From Maritimibacter alkaliphilus (GTDB taxonomy: Bacteria > Pseudomonadota > Alphaproteobacteria > Rhodobacterales > Rhodobacteraceae), in the NCBI RefSeq assembly GCF_019801605.1, contig NZ_JAHVIT010000004.1, positions 124,001-188,000 of the forward strand: a DNA stretch of 64,000 bases, written 5' to 3'. Of the stretch, positions 1 through 7,986 are shown piece by piece; position 1 is the first letter of the stretch; every line of letters begins with the position of its first letter. The notes below the pieces were generated by a model. That model saw only the letters and a program-made list of their open reading frames with translations. It did not search any database and had not been told where the DNA came from. The position numbers and the translations under genes were made by a program.

Positions 1-1
1 G

Positions 2-412
2 ATCGGCCCCGCCCATGGCATCGGCCGCCCCCGCTGGGAGGCACTGGCCCGCCGGATCGAGGAAACCGGCGCCGACCGGGAGGAGCTGGCCCGTCTCGCC
101 GGCGAGGTCCACGACGCCGCCGAACTGGCGATGGTCAAGGGCGAAGACCTGCCCGAAGACGTCTCTATCGTGGCTTTCGAGACTGTAGCGAAGCGGCTCG
201 GCCAGGCGCCGAAGCCCGCCGCCGCGACATCACCCGCCCCCCGGCGTCAGACCCTCACCATCGCCGGCCAGAAGGCCGGATCGGTGAAGCGGACCGCCAA
301 GGGGCTTGCCCTCGACCTCGCCGATCCCGGCTTTGCCGATTGGATCGAACGCAAGGCGCAGGACGTCATTGAAGAGCTTCACGCCCGCTGGAAACGCGGC
401 GCGGAAGACTGA
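2..412 (+). CDS. repB: RepB plasmid partition protein (ParB family), C-terminal part
   Basis: Only the last 136 codons are present; the frame is open from base 2 and the start lies before the window. The first visible residues (IGPAHGIGRPRWEALA) match the conserved mid-region of RepB proteins of repABC replicons, and the remainder is the charged C-terminal part normally used for dimerisation. RepB is the ParB-type centromere-binding protein that works with RepA (ParA) to segregate the replicon. The gene order repB, small-RNA region, repC and the palindromes after repC support the assignment. The N-terminal DNA-binding part cannot be seen, so specificity for the palindromes is inferred from context. 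Confidence 0.88.
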   Translation: MGPAHGIGRPRWEALARRIEETGADREELARLAGEVHDAAELAMVKGEDLPEDVSIVAFETVAKRLGQAPKPAAATSPAPRRQTLTIAGQKAGSVKRTAKGLALDLADPGFADWIERKAQDVIEELHARWKRGAED

Positions 413-453
413 GCAGCAACCAGAACAGAGAAATCAGGAGGCACGAGCCGGAC

Positions 454-506
454 AAAAGAAAGGCCCCGCAAAGACGACGCTCCACGAGACCTAACTTGTT
501 TCTAGC
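454..506 (-). ncRNA. Counter-transcribed RNA (ctRNA/inc-alpha type) of the repABC replicon
   Basis: The repB-repC gap of repABC plasmids typically encodes a short antisense RNA that limits RepC synthesis. Here the minus strand has a sigma70-like promoter (positions 513-541) and, about 50 nt downstream, an 8-bp stem (461-468 with 485-492, including G-U pairs) followed by a U-rich tract (454-460). The resulting RNA of about 50 nt matches the usual ctRNA size. The exact 5' end near 506 is estimated from promoter spacing. Confidence 0.6.
461..492 (-). terminator. Intrinsic terminator of the ctRNA
   Basis: On the minus strand AGGTCTCG pairs with CGGGGCCT (8 pairs, two of them G-U) and is followed by TTCTTTT. 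This is the end of the predicted ctRNA and may also shape the repC leader in the sense transcript. Confidence 0.5.
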
Positions 507-512
507 ACCTTC

Positions 513-541
513 AAGATAGTGGTCGGAGCCGGCAACCGCAA
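513..541 (-). promoter_or_regulatory. Predicted ctRNA promoter
   Basis: Read on the minus strand there is TTGCGG (536-541), a 17-bp spacer and TATCTT (513-518). Both boxes resemble sigma70 -35 and -10 elements at the ideal spacing. The placement immediately upstream of a compact stem plus U-tract is what a ctRNA gene needs. Confidence 0.5.
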
Positions 542-590
542 GTCCATAGTGATTCGCGGAACGGGTATTTTTTGTCTTCGTGAATGAAAA

Positions 591-1886
591 ATGGGTTATC
601 ACCCCGTGACGCCTTTCGGGCGGCCGGTGGAGTCTGTCCGGGAGGTTCTTTCCGCCCGGCAGTCCGCCAACCGTTCCGGCTATCCGACGCCCACCGCGGC
701 CCCCTGCCCGCTCGACAAGTGGCAGATCCTGCGCGACCTCACCACCGCCCGCACGGCCTTCGGGCTCAGCGACCGCGACCTGACCGTGTTGCAGGCGCTG
801 ATCAGCTTCCACCCCGGTGCGCAGCTCGATCCCTCCGCGCCGCTGGTCGTCCATCCCTCCAACGCCTCGATCTGCGAACGGGCCCATGGCATGGCCGCCT
901 CGACCATGCGCCGCCATCTGGCGAAGCTGGTGGAAAGTGGCCTGCTCATCCGGCGCGACAGCCCGAACGGCAAACGCTATGCCCGCCGGATGGCCGGGCA
1001 GAAGGTGGCCTTCGGCTTCGACCTTCGCCCCCTGCTCCTGCGCGCCAGCGAGATCGCGGAGGCTGCGGAGACGACCCGCCGGGCCGAGGAAGAGCTCCGC
1101 GCCCTGCGCGACACCGTCAGCCTCCTGCGCCGTGACCTTGCCGGGCTCGCCGCCCTCGGGCGCAGCGAGCAGCCGCAGGTCGGCCAGTGGGATGCCCTCG
1201 ACGACCTCGCCCAGCTCTCCGCCCGGCACCTCCGCCGCAAGCTTGATCACGGCAGCCTGCGGGCGATGGAAGCGGATCTGCGCCGCGCCCTGGAGCAGGC
1301 GCTTGCCCTCCTGGAGCCGGAAACGGAAGAAGTGAGCACCAGCCCCGCTCAGAATGAGCAGCACCAACAGAGTTCACAAAAAGATCTTTCTGACTCTGAA
1401 CCGGACGCGGAAGTGAAACGCGACGAAAATGCCGAGAGGACTGCGACGACCACGGGGAACCCTGACGAAAGCGATTGTACGGATACCCACCCCCCCGTCG
1501 CCTCGCCTGAGACGTCCCGGAAAGCATCGGCAACACCGCAATCGCTGAGACCCGGGACGGTGGCCCCACCCCCGCCCCTTCGCCTTGTCCTCGACAGCTG
1601 TCCCGAGATTTCCGGGTTCAGCGCTGCACCGATTTCCGATTGGCCAACGCTGATCCGGTCCGCGGATCAGATCCGTCCGATGACCGGGATTTCGGAGACC
1701 GCCTGGGAAGACGCCAAGCGCATCATGGGCCCGGTGCAGGCCTCGGTGACCTTGGCGGCGATGCTCGAAAGGTTCGGCGAGATCCGCAATCCCGGTGGCT
1801 ATCTGAGGCATCTGACGTCGCAGGCCCGGGCTGGGGCCTTCTCGGCGACGCGGATGGTCATGGCCCTGTCCCGGAGGGCGGCGTGA
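591..1886 (+). CDS. repC: RepC replication initiator protein
   Basis: RepC is the initiator that binds and opens the origin of repABC replicons. The 431-residue product has the usual length. The N-terminal half (about residues 40-140) holds the winged-helix-like region with the 'TMRRHLAKLVESGLL' helix, followed by a helical segment (about 155-185), a polar low-complexity linker (about 245-330) and a conserved C-terminal block ('GYLRHLTSQARAGAFS'). The ATG at 591 is chosen because translation begins with MGYHPVTPFG, typical of the family; no strong Shine-Dalgarno is visible, consistent with ctRNA-controlled expression. The stop codon abuts the first parS-like palindrome. Confidence 0.93.
   Translation: MGYHPVTPFGRPVESVREVLSARQSANRSGYPTPTAAPCPLDKWQILRDLTTARTAFGLSDRDLTVLQALISFHPGAQLDPSAPLVVHPSNASICERAHGMAASTMRRHLAKLVESGLLIRRDSPNGKRYARRMAGQKVAFGFDLRPLLLRASEIAEAAETTRRAEEELRALRDTVSLLRRDLAGLAALGRSEQPQVGQWDALDDLAQLSARHLRRKLDHGSLRAMEADLRRALEQALALLEPETEEVSTSPAQNEQHQQSSQKDLSDSEPDAEVKRDENAERTATTTGNPDESDCTDTHPPVASPETSRKASATPQSLRPGTVAPPPPLRLVLDSCPEISGFSAAPISDWPTLIRSADQIRPMTGISETAWEDAKRIMGPVQASVTLAAMLERFGEIRNPGGYLRHLTSQARAGAFSATRMVMALSRRAA
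1361..1400. other. Candidate origin of replication inside repC
   Basis: About 60 percent A+T by count over these 40 bases, against roughly one third in the flanking sequence. It lies in the poorly conserved linker of repC. In characterised repABC replicons the origin lies within repC, usually in an AT-rich stretch. The placement is by analogy only. Confidence 0.35.
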
Positions 1887-1908
1887 CAGGTTCACAGCTG
1901 TGAACCTG
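1887..1908. other. parS-like centromere palindrome 1
   Basis: A perfect 22-bp palindrome centred on GTTCACAGCTGTGAAC begins at the base after the repC stop codon. The core fits the known repABC centromere pattern (GTT...AAC dyad around a CAGCTG-type centre). It is the first of three copies in about 120 bp, as expected for a RepB-binding cluster. Confidence 0.8.
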
Positions 1909-1944
1909 CCGTGGAGATCGGTGACCGACCGTCCCCTGCCCCGA

Positions 1945-1960
1945 GTTCACAGTTGTGAAA
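1945..1960. other. parS-like palindrome 2 (imperfect)
   Basis: GTTCACAGTTGTGAAA differs from the perfect copies at two positions but keeps both half-sites recognisable. It lies midway between the two perfect copies, about 55 bp and 46 bp away. It is probably a weaker RepB site. Confidence 0.6.
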
Positions 1961-1988
1961 TTTCCGCCTTAAGGCCCTGCCTCACGCT

Positions 1989-2008
1989 AGGTTCACAGCT
2001 GTGAACCT
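1989..2008. other. parS-like centromere palindrome 3
   Basis: A perfect 20-bp palindrome with the same GTTCACAGCTGTGAAC core as copy 1. It ends four bases before the 3' end of the convergent tcuB gene, so the centromere is squeezed between replication and catabolic genes. Confidence 0.8.
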
Positions 2009-2011
2009 CTC

Positions 2012-3082
2012 TCACGCGGACCTCTGGGCATCCCGGACGAGCGCCGCCAAACGATAGAAGCCGTGCGCCATCTTCGAGTAGGGCGTCAGCAGGAAGAAGC
2101 TGAGAACAGCCCCGAGATGGAGCGCCAATAGCCCCTCCAACGCGGCGGTACCCCCGAAGGCATAGAGCGCGAGACCGGACGCGCTGACCGTGAAGAGCAG
2201 CGCGATGAAGCCGAATTCACCACCCCGCACCGCCCTCGCCTGAAGTTCCGCCCGGCCGGCCAGCTTCGCCCGCAGCATTCCGAGGCAGCCGAGGCAGAGC
2301 AGGATCCCCCCGGTCACCCCGAAGAGCTTCGGCAGGGAAAAGACCGGGTACGGTGCGGGGATGGCGAAGATGTAATGCAGGATCGTCCCTGTCACCGTCG
2401 CGGCGAAACAGAGCAGGAAACCGATGAGCACCAGCTGGTGCATGTAGCGACGATGGTGGGTAAAGCCCGCGCCGGTTTCGAAGGTACAGCCCTCGCCATG
2501 ACCCCCGGCGAGGTTCCGCATCCGGGCGGCGGAGCCGAAGGCCGCGCGGAGATGGGCCAGCCGGATCGGGCCTCCCTCCACCCGCCGCCAGTAGCGCCGC
2601 AAGCCGAGGGCGATCGCCAGACAGGGCAATAGGGTCGCCGGCAAGAAGATCGCCAGCATCGCCCCGTGACCGAGGATGGCGTAGAAGCCTGTGCCCTCGC
2701 CGGGCAGATGCCGGGCCAGCCAGAAGAGCAGTGCCATGATCAGTACGGTGGCCCCGGCGATCAGCGTCCCGCTCCGGTGGAAGGCCTGTCCGAGGGCGCG
2801 TGGCACGGCTGTTTCCTCCCAGCTGTCCTGACGCACCTCGGCGAGGACCGCGGGCAGGTTCAGGGCGAATTCGTGGGGCGCGGTGTACTGGCAGGCGTCG
2901 TGGCAGTTCTGGCAGTTGTGGCAGAGGTTCGCGAGTTGGGTGATGTCGCCGTCGCTGAACGCCCGCTGCATGTGCATGGCAGGGAAGACCGCGCAGTACC
3001 CTTCGCAGTAGCGGCAGGCGTTGCAGATCTGGGCCTGACGGCGGGCTTCCTCGATCGGGGACGGGTACAGGTTATCGGGCAT
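2012..3082 (-). CDS. tcuB: TcuB-like iron-sulfur/membrane electron-transfer protein
   Basis: TcuB reoxidises the flavoprotein TcuA during tricarballylate oxidation and passes electrons to the membrane chain. The 356-residue product has two N-terminal cysteine clusters typical of 4Fe-4S binding (C20, C23, C26, C30 and C54, C57, C60, C64). A membrane part with about six hydrophobic segments follows from about residue 105, and its histidines could ligate haem. The start overlaps the end of tcuA by 11 bases, indicating translational coupling. The dedicated transporter tcuC is not adjacent. Citrate-utilisation CitB-type proteins are close relatives, so the exact substrate is inferred from the tcuA pairing. 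Confidence 0.85.
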   Translation of the reverse strand: MPDNLYPSPIEEARRQAQICNACRYCEGYCAVFPAMHMQRAFSDGDITQLANLCHNCQNCHDACQYTAPHEFALNLPAVLAEVRQDSWEETAVPRALGQAFHRSGTLIAGATVLIMALLFWLARHLPGEGTGFYAILGHGAMLAIFLPATLLPCLAIALGLRRYWRRVEGGPIRLAHLRAAFGSAARMRNLAGGHGEGCTFETGAGFTHHRRYMHQLVLIGFLLCFAATVTGTILHYIFAIPAPYPVFSLPKLFGVTGGILLCLGCLGMLRAKLAGRAELQARAVRGGEFGFIALLFTVSASGLALYAFGGTAALEGLLALHLGAVLSFFLLTPYSKMAHGFYRLAALVRDAQRSA

Positions 3083-4478
3083 GGCGCGCGGCCTCCTCTC
3101 CGGCGATGCGTCCGAAGACGGTGCCGATGGTCATGCCGTATCCGGCAAGATAGCCTTGCCCGAGGATCGAGCCGGCCATGGTTTCCCCGGCGGCCCAGAG
3201 GTTCTCGACCGGGCCGCTGGCGGTGCTGCACCGGGCGGTCTCGTCCACGTGGAGCCCGAGGTAGGTGAAGGTTACGCCGGTGCGCAGGGAATAGGCGTAG
3301 AAGGGCGGCTCGCAGATCGGGCGGGCCCAGTTGGTCTTGGGCGGTGTCAGCCCTTCTGTCCGGACACCATCGAGCTCCGTGGGATGGAAGGCGGAGGTGT
3401 CGCCGCAGGCCGCGTTGAAGGCGGTGACCGTCTCGACCAGCTGGGCGGCGGGCAGGTCCATCTTCCGGGCGAGCGCCTCCAGTGTATCGGCCTCGACCGG
3501 GGGGAAGACCGAGGGCATGAAAAGCTCGATCGCCTTGCTGTCGATGATCACGTATCCGACCTGATCGGGCTGCGCCGCGATGAGCCGGCCCCAGATCGCG
3601 TAGCGCTTGGGCCAGACGTCCTCGCCCTCGTCATGGAACCGCTGGCCATCCTTGTTGACGACGATGGAGAAGGGCACGCAGTCGAGCCGCGTGACAATGC
3701 CTCCGTCGTACTTGGGCGCGCGGCCGTCGATGGCGACGGCGTGACACTGGGTCGGGTCGCCGATCTGCGAGAGGCCCTGATCTAGGAGATCGCGCAGGAC
3801 GGTCCCACGGTTGTAGGGGGTGCCCCGGATCAGGAAGTTGCGGGCGGGCGGCCCCCAGGCCTCGGCCAGCCAGTCGAGATCGGCCTGGAACCCGCCGGAG
3901 GCCACGACGACCGCCCGGGGCCGGAGACTGTGGGCGCGGCCGTCATGGGTGTAATCGACCCGCGTGATCCGCTGGCCGTCGAGGGCGAGATGGGTGACGG
4001 GCGCCTCGTAGAGCACGTCCACCCCGAGCGCCTCGGCGGTGCGGTAGTAGGCATTCACGAGCGCCTTGCCGCCGCCCATGAAGAAGGCGTTGGTGCGGGC
4101 CAGGGAGAGGGTGCCGGAAAGCGAGGGCTGGAACCGGACGCCGTGGGCCTCCATCCAGGGCAGGCACGCCTGCGAGCGGCGGATGACCATGCGGGCGAGG
4201 GCCTCGTCGGTCTTGCCGCCAGTGACGCGCATCAGGTCGTCGAAATATTCTGCCTCGTCGTAGCGGTCCACCAGCACCGAGAGCGGGCCGTCATGCATGC
4301 AGCGGAAGTTGCGGGTGTGGCGCGAATTGCCGCCGCGATAGGCCTTGGGCGCGGCTTCGAGGATCAGCACGCGGGCGCCGGCTTCGGCGGCGGTCATCGC
4401 GGCGCAGAGGGCGGCATTGCCGCCGCCCACGACGACGATGTCGTATCGGGTCTCGGGATCTGTGTCTGGCTCTGTCAT
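3072..4478 (-). CDS. tcuA: FAD-dependent tricarballylate dehydrogenase TcuA-like
   Basis: TcuA oxidises tricarballylate to cis-aconitate. The 468-residue protein has an N-terminal FAD-binding Rossmann motif (VVVGGGNAALCAA, about residues 15-27) and the succinate dehydrogenase/fumarate reductase flavoprotein fold, including a late 'FTYLGLHVD' segment and a C-terminal 'GQGYLAGYGMTIGTVFGRIA' block that closes the FAD site. Length and paired tcuB agree with the tcu system. It is divergent from a LysR gene, as in known tcuR-tcuAB loci. A related fumarate-reductase-type flavoprotein acting on another tricarboxylate cannot be excluded. Confidence 0.82.
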   Translation of the reverse strand: MTEPDTDPETRYDIVVVGGGNAALCAAMTAAEAGARVLILEAAPKAYRGGNSRHTRNFRCMHDGPLSVLVDRYDEAEYFDDLMRVTGGKTDEALARMVIRRSQACLPWMEAHGVRFQPSLSGTLSLARTNAFFMGGGKALVNAYYRTAEALGVDVLYEAPVTHLALDGQRITRVDYTHDGRAHSLRPRAVVVASGGFQADLDWLAEAWGPPARNFLIRGTPYNRGTVLRDLLDQGLSQIGDPTQCHAVAIDGRAPKYDGGIVTRLDCVPFSIVVNKDGQRFHDEGEDVWPKRYAIWGRLIAAQPDQVGYVIIDSKAIELFMPSVFPPVEADTLEALARKMDLPAAQLVETVTAFNAACGDTSAFHPTELDGVRTEGLTPPKTNWARPICEPPFYAYSLRTGVTFTYLGLHVDETARCSTASGPVENLWAAGETMAGSILGQGYLAGYGMTIGTVFGRIAGEEAARHAR

Positions 4479-4529
4479 GGCTCTCGGTCCTTGGGTGGCC
4501 GCAGCCTAGGTCCGGCGAATTGGTTTGAT

Positions 4530-4539
4530 AATTGCAATT
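4530..4539. promoter_or_regulatory. Possible LysR operator between tcuA and its regulator
   Basis: AATTGCAATT is a perfect 10-bp palindrome in an AT-rich patch of the 81-bp gap between the divergent genes. LysR proteins bind short dyads in such gaps. There is no wider symmetric arm, so the call is tentative. Confidence 0.35.
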
Positions 4540-4559
4540 GTTTCGCGGATTATGCCGAA

Positions 4560-5483
4560 ATGCGCATTGGTTTCGATTTCGGCGACCTGGAGGCCTTTCT
4601 CGTGCTCTACGAGACGGGGTCCTTCGTCGCGGCCGCGCGGCACCTTGGGCAGTCGCAATCGGCGCTGACGCGGCGGGTGCGCAAGCTGGAGGAGGAACTG
4701 GGCACGCGGCTCTTCGATCGGACCACGCGGTCCGTGCGGCCGACGCTGGCGGCAAAGCGGCTGCGGGGCCGGGCGCAGGCGATGATGGACGATGCCCGCG
4801 AGACCCTGCGCGAGTTGCAGGATGACACGGCGCGCTACGGCTTCCAGACACGGGCCATCGTCACGCTGGCCTCGGTCCCGAGCGCGATCCCCCGGCTGGT
4901 GATCCCCGCGCTTGGCCTCTACGGCGCGGGCAGTGGGGCGTCGCGGGTGCGCCTGCTGGACCTGCTGGCGAACGAGGTGGTCGAGGCAGTGCAGGGCGGT
5001 GAGGCGGATTTCGGCATCACCTCGCTGGCGACGGAAGAGCCGGGGCTGCGGTTCGAGACGCTTTACGACGACCGCATCGTGCTGGCGGTGCCGGCGGATC
5101 ACCCGATGGCCGGGGAGGGCCCCGTGAAATGGGCCGATCTGGAGGGACAGAGACTGATCCTGCCGGCGCAGGGCGGGGGCAACCGGGCGCTGATCGACCG
5201 GGCCCTTGCCGGGCGCGACCTGCGGCTGTTCTGGACCTACGAGGTGCCGCGCACCGCGACGGCGCTGGAGCTGGTCAGGGCGGAGCTGGGGGTGGCGGCG
5301 CTGCCGCTGGCGGCGGTGCCCCTGCGCGATGGCGAGGGGCTGATCCTGCGGCCGCTGGTGGAGCCTGTGGTGTCCCGGCGCTTTGGCCTCGTGACGCGGG
5401 CGGGAACGGCGCTGCCGGAGGGGGCAAAGGCGCTCTGTGACGTGATCCGGGCCGAGGCGGCGCGGCGCGGGCCGAGGGACTGA
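4560..5483 (+). CDS. LysR-family regulator (probable TcuR)
   Basis: The 307-residue product has a LysR winged helix-turn-helix at the N-terminus (about residues 5-65, 'GSFVAAARHLGQSQSALTRRVRKLEEELG') and a periplasmic-binding-protein-like effector domain after it. The ATG at 4560 gives a standard LysR N-terminus (MRIGFDFGDLEAFL); the frame is open further upstream but that part overlaps tcuA and looks like a shadow. Divergent placement with tcuAB suggests it activates them in response to a tricarboxylate. Confidence 0.88.
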   Translation: MRIGFDFGDLEAFLVLYETGSFVAAARHLGQSQSALTRRVRKLEEELGTRLFDRTTRSVRPTLAAKRLRGRAQAMMDDARETLRELQDDTARYGFQTRAIVTLASVPSAIPRLVIPALGLYGAGSGASRVRLLDLLANEVVEAVQGGEADFGITSLATEEPGLRFETLYDDRIVLAVPADHPMAGEGPVKWADLEGQRLILPAQGGGNRALIDRALAGRDLRLFWTYEVPRTATALELVRAELGVAALPLAAVPLRDGEGLILRPLVEPVVSRRFGLVTRAGTALPEGAKALCDVIRAEAARRGPRD

Positions 5484-5514
5484 AGAGGCCCTGTAAGGCT
5501 TATCAGAGACGAAA

Positions 5515-5538
5515 CTGCCCCGCGCGAGGGCGGGGCAG
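5515..5538. terminator. Bidirectional hairpin between convergent genes
   Basis: CTGCCCCGC (5515-5523) pairs perfectly with GCGGGGCAG (5530-5538) around a 6-nt loop. It sits between the converging ends of the LysR gene and the ABC permease. There is only a short T-tract, so termination strength is uncertain. Confidence 0.6.
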
Positions 5539-5563
5539 GGGGCTTTCGAGGCTGGTCTCTCTC

Positions 5564-6316
5564 TCAGCGCACGGCGGCGTAGTAGGCGACCTTGCGTTCG
5601 AGGTAGGCGAGAAACTCCGAGATGCTGAAGGCGAGCGCGAAGAGCACCAGCAGCACGGCCCAGAAATGCGCCATCATGAAGTTGGTCGAATAGAGCTCGA
5701 AGAGCGCGCCGAAACCGGCGATGGAGATCAGCAGCTGGCCGATGATCACGCCCTTCACCGCGCGGATGATGCCGATCCGGACGCCGCCGAGGATCTCGGG
5801 CAGGGCGGCCCAGAGATAGACCTTGAAGAAGGCCTCCACCGGCGAGGCGCCGAAGGAGCGGGCCATCTCCACCAGCGAGCGGTTGATCTGGCGGACCCCG
5901 GTGCGGGCGTTCAGGATGATGATCCAGATCGCGAAGAGCGCGGTGGTGATGATGATCGACTTCATCCCGAAGCCGAAGAGCACCATGAGCACCGGCACGA
6001 GGGCCGTCAGCGGCGCGCTGAGGAAGACGTTGACCCAGGGCAGCAGCAGTTCATCCAGCAGGCGCGAGCGGCCCATGAGGATGCCCGTGGGCACGCCGAT
6101 GAGGATGGAGAAGAAGACCCCCATCCCGAAGGCATAGGCCGTCTCTCCGAGGGCGGAGAGGAAGCTGGGCGTGCCGATGATCGTGATTAGGGTGCGGACG
6201 ACCTCGCTCAGCGGGGGCACGAAGAAGGTCAGCTCCGCCTGTCCCACGACCTCCCAGAGCAGGCCCCAGAGGATCAGCGAGGACATGGCGGGCAGGGTGA
6301 TGCCGAAGAGTTTCAT
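5564..6316 (-). CDS. ABC importer permease (SsuC/TauC-like), distal copy
   Basis: A 250-residue inner-membrane permease of the nitrate/sulfonate/taurine type with about six transmembrane segments and the cytoplasmic EAA loop ('EMARSFGASPVEAFFKVYLWAALPEILGGVRIGIIRA', about residues 146-183). It is the last gene of a minus-strand operon of binding protein, permease, ATPase, permease. It starts 3 bases after the ATPase stop. With the first permease it probably forms a heterodimeric channel. The substrate cannot be read from the permease. Confidence 0.87.
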   Translation of the reverse strand: MKLFGITLPAMSSLILWGLLWEVVGQAELTFFVPPLSEVVRTLITIIGTPSFLSALGETAYAFGMGVFFSILIGVPTGILMGRSRLLDELLLPWVNVFLSAPLTALVPVLMVLFGFGMKSIIITTALFAIWIIILNARTGVRQINRSLVEMARSFGASPVEAFFKVYLWAALPEILGGVRIGIIRAVKGVIIGQLLISIAGFGALFELYSTNFMMAHFWAVLLVLFALAFSISEFLAYLERKVAYYAAVR

Positions 6317-6319
6317 GGC

Positions 6320-7129
6320 TCACTCCACGTAGCTGCGCAGCGAGGCCCAGATGTCATCGACGATGTCGAGATACTCGGGATCGCGGCGGATGCTGTCGGC
6401 GGATTTCTGGCGGAATCCGGTGGGGCGGATGATCTCGGACACCCGCGAGGGGCGGGGCAGGAGGATCGCGATCTGGTCCGAGACATAGACCGCCTCCTCG
6501 ATCGAGTGGGTGACGAAGATGAAGGTCTTGTTCTCGTTCTGCACCAGCGCAAGGAGGTCCTCCTGGAACTTGCGGCGGGTCTGTTCGTCCACGGCCGAGA
6601 AGGGTTCGTCCATCAGCAGGACCTGCGCATCGACCGAGAGGGCGCGCGCAAGGCCGACCCGCTGGCGCATCCCGCCCGAGAGTTCGTGCGGATAGGCCTG
6701 TTCGAAGCCGGAGAGCCCGACTTCGCGGATGTAGCGCGCCGCGATGTCCTCGCGCTCGGACCGGGCGACGCCGCGCAGTTCCAGCCCGAAGGCCACGTTG
6801 CGCAGGACCGTGGCCCAGGGCAGCAGCGCGAAGTCCTGGAACACGAAGGCGCGGTCGGGGCCGGGCCCGGTAACGGGCTTGCCGTTCACCGTGACCTCGC
6901 CCGAGGTGGGCGGCAGCAGGCCCGCGATGATCTTGAGCAGGGTCGTCTTGCCACAGCCGGAGGGCCCGAGCAGCGAGGTCAGCTGCCCGCGCGGGAACTC
7001 CAGCGTCATGTCCTTCAGCGCCTCGACGGTGCCGTAGGTCTTGCAGATGTTGCGCGTGGAGACGGCGATGTCGTCCGGCACCGGTTGCGCATGCTTGAAG
7101 GCTTCAATCTGAGACATAGCCACGGTCAT
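6320..7129 (-). CDS. ABC importer ATPase (SsuB/TauB-like)
   Basis: A 269-residue ATPase with intact Walker A (GPSGCGKTT, about residues 55-63), Q-loop, signature LSGGMRQR and Walker B (VLLMDEP) with the catalytic glutamate, so it should hydrolyse ATP. It belongs to the nitrate/sulfonate/taurine class. The first ATG overlaps the upstream permease by 26 bases; MSQIEAF four codons later is an equally good start. It energises the two-permease importer encoded on both sides. Confidence 0.9.
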   Translation of the reverse strand: MTVAMSQIEAFKHAQPVPDDIAVSTRNICKTYGTVEALKDMTLEFPRGQLTSLLGPSGCGKTTLLKIIAGLLPPTSGEVTVNGKPVTGPGPDRAFVFQDFALLPWATVLRNVAFGLELRGVARSEREDIAARYIREVGLSGFEQAYPHELSGGMRQRVGLARALSVDAQVLLMDEPFSAVDEQTRRKFQEDLLALVQNENKTFIFVTHSIEEAVYVSDQIAILLPRPSRVSEIIRPTGFRQKSADSIRRDPEYLDIVDDIWASLRSYVE

Positions 7130-7865
7130 TCCCCTTGAAGAGATGTTTTTCGGTGCGCTCCAGCAGGTTCAGGAAGAGAACCGCCAGAACGATGATCGAG
7201 AAGATCGCCGCATACATGCTGGGGTAGTCGGCGATCGACCGGCTGAAGGTGATGATGTCGCCCACGCCGGTGGGGGTGATCTTGAGCTCGGACAGGATCG
7301 CCCCGATGAAGCCCGCCGAGATCCCCAGCCGCAGGCCGGAGAAGATCAGCGGCGAGGCGGCCGGGATGATGATCTTGAAGAGCATGTCGATGCGCGTGCC
7401 CATGAAGGAGCTGCACATGGCCTTGATGTTCTCGGGCGTGTGGCGCACGGCGCCGGCGGTGTTCAGCACGATGACCGGCATCGCCATGATGCAGACCACG
7501 AAGACCTTGGAGGTCAGCCCGATGCCGTAGGCCATGACGAGCAGCGGGATCAGGGCCGCAAGCGGGGCCGATTGCATGACCACGAAGATCGGCGAGAAGA
7601 GCCAGTCGAAGACCCGGCTGAGGCCGATCCAGATGCCGAGCCCGATGCCGAGCACGGTGGAGATGGCGACGCCGGTGACCAGCGGTTTCAGGGTCTCGGC
7701 GTAGGCCACGAAGAGTGAGCCGTCGATGGTCATGCGCCAGAGCGCCGCCGCCGAGTCGAGAAAGGTGGGAAAGGCATAGCTGACAGGAATCCTGCCGGCG
7801 ATTTCCCAGGCCCCGAAGAGGATCAGGGCGGAAAGCAGTTTGAGAAACAGCGGACGATAGACCAT
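7104..7865 (-). CDS. ABC importer permease (SsuC/TauC-like), proximal copy
   Basis: A 253-residue membrane protein with about six hydrophobic segments and an EAA loop ('MCSSFMGTRIDMLFKIIIPAASPLIFSGLRLGISAGFIGAILSE'). It is only distantly similar to the distal permease, as expected for a heterodimeric pair. It follows the binding-protein gene in the operon after a 138-bp gap that contains a hairpin. Confidence 0.87.
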   Translation of the reverse strand: MVYRPLFLKLLSALILFGAWEIAGRIPVSYAFPTFLDSAAALWRMTIDGSLFVAYAETLKPLVTGVAISTVLGIGLGIWIGLSRVFDWLFSPIFVVMQSAPLAALIPLLVMAYGIGLTSKVFVVCIMAMPVIVLNTAGAVRHTPENIKAMCSSFMGTRIDMLFKIIIPAASPLIFSGLRLGISAGFIGAILSELKITPTGVGDIITFSRSIADYPSMYAAIFSIIVLAVLFLNLLERTEKHLFKGNDRGYVSD

Positions 7866-7901
7866 CGCGCCCTCCCTTCATCTGTCCAGTGATGGGGTGG
7901 G

Positions 7902-7922
7902 GGCCGGAGGTGGTATCCGGCC
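7902..7922. other. Intercistronic hairpin between binding protein and permease
   Basis: GGCCGGA (7902-7908) and TCCGGCC (7916-7922) form a 7-bp stem with a 7-nt loop. Hairpins placed after a binding-protein gene often stabilise the upstream message or reduce read-through, giving more binding protein than permease. Confidence 0.4.
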
Positions 7923-7986
7923 TCCAGGGGTAACGGGCGGGGGGCTGCCCCGCGGCAGGGGAGGGGGCCGGTGTGCGGCCCCCGAC

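Noticed and set aside
366-1367. 333-codon minus-strand frame opposite repC
   Set aside because: It has no domain and an unusual amino-acid composition, and it overlaps the well-supported repC and repB genes. A shadow frame.
1887-2008. Repeated palindromes considered as a CRISPR array or insertion-sequence ends
   Set aside because: There are only three copies with unequal spacers and internal symmetry, and the position after repC fits a parS centromere. No cas or transposase gene is near.
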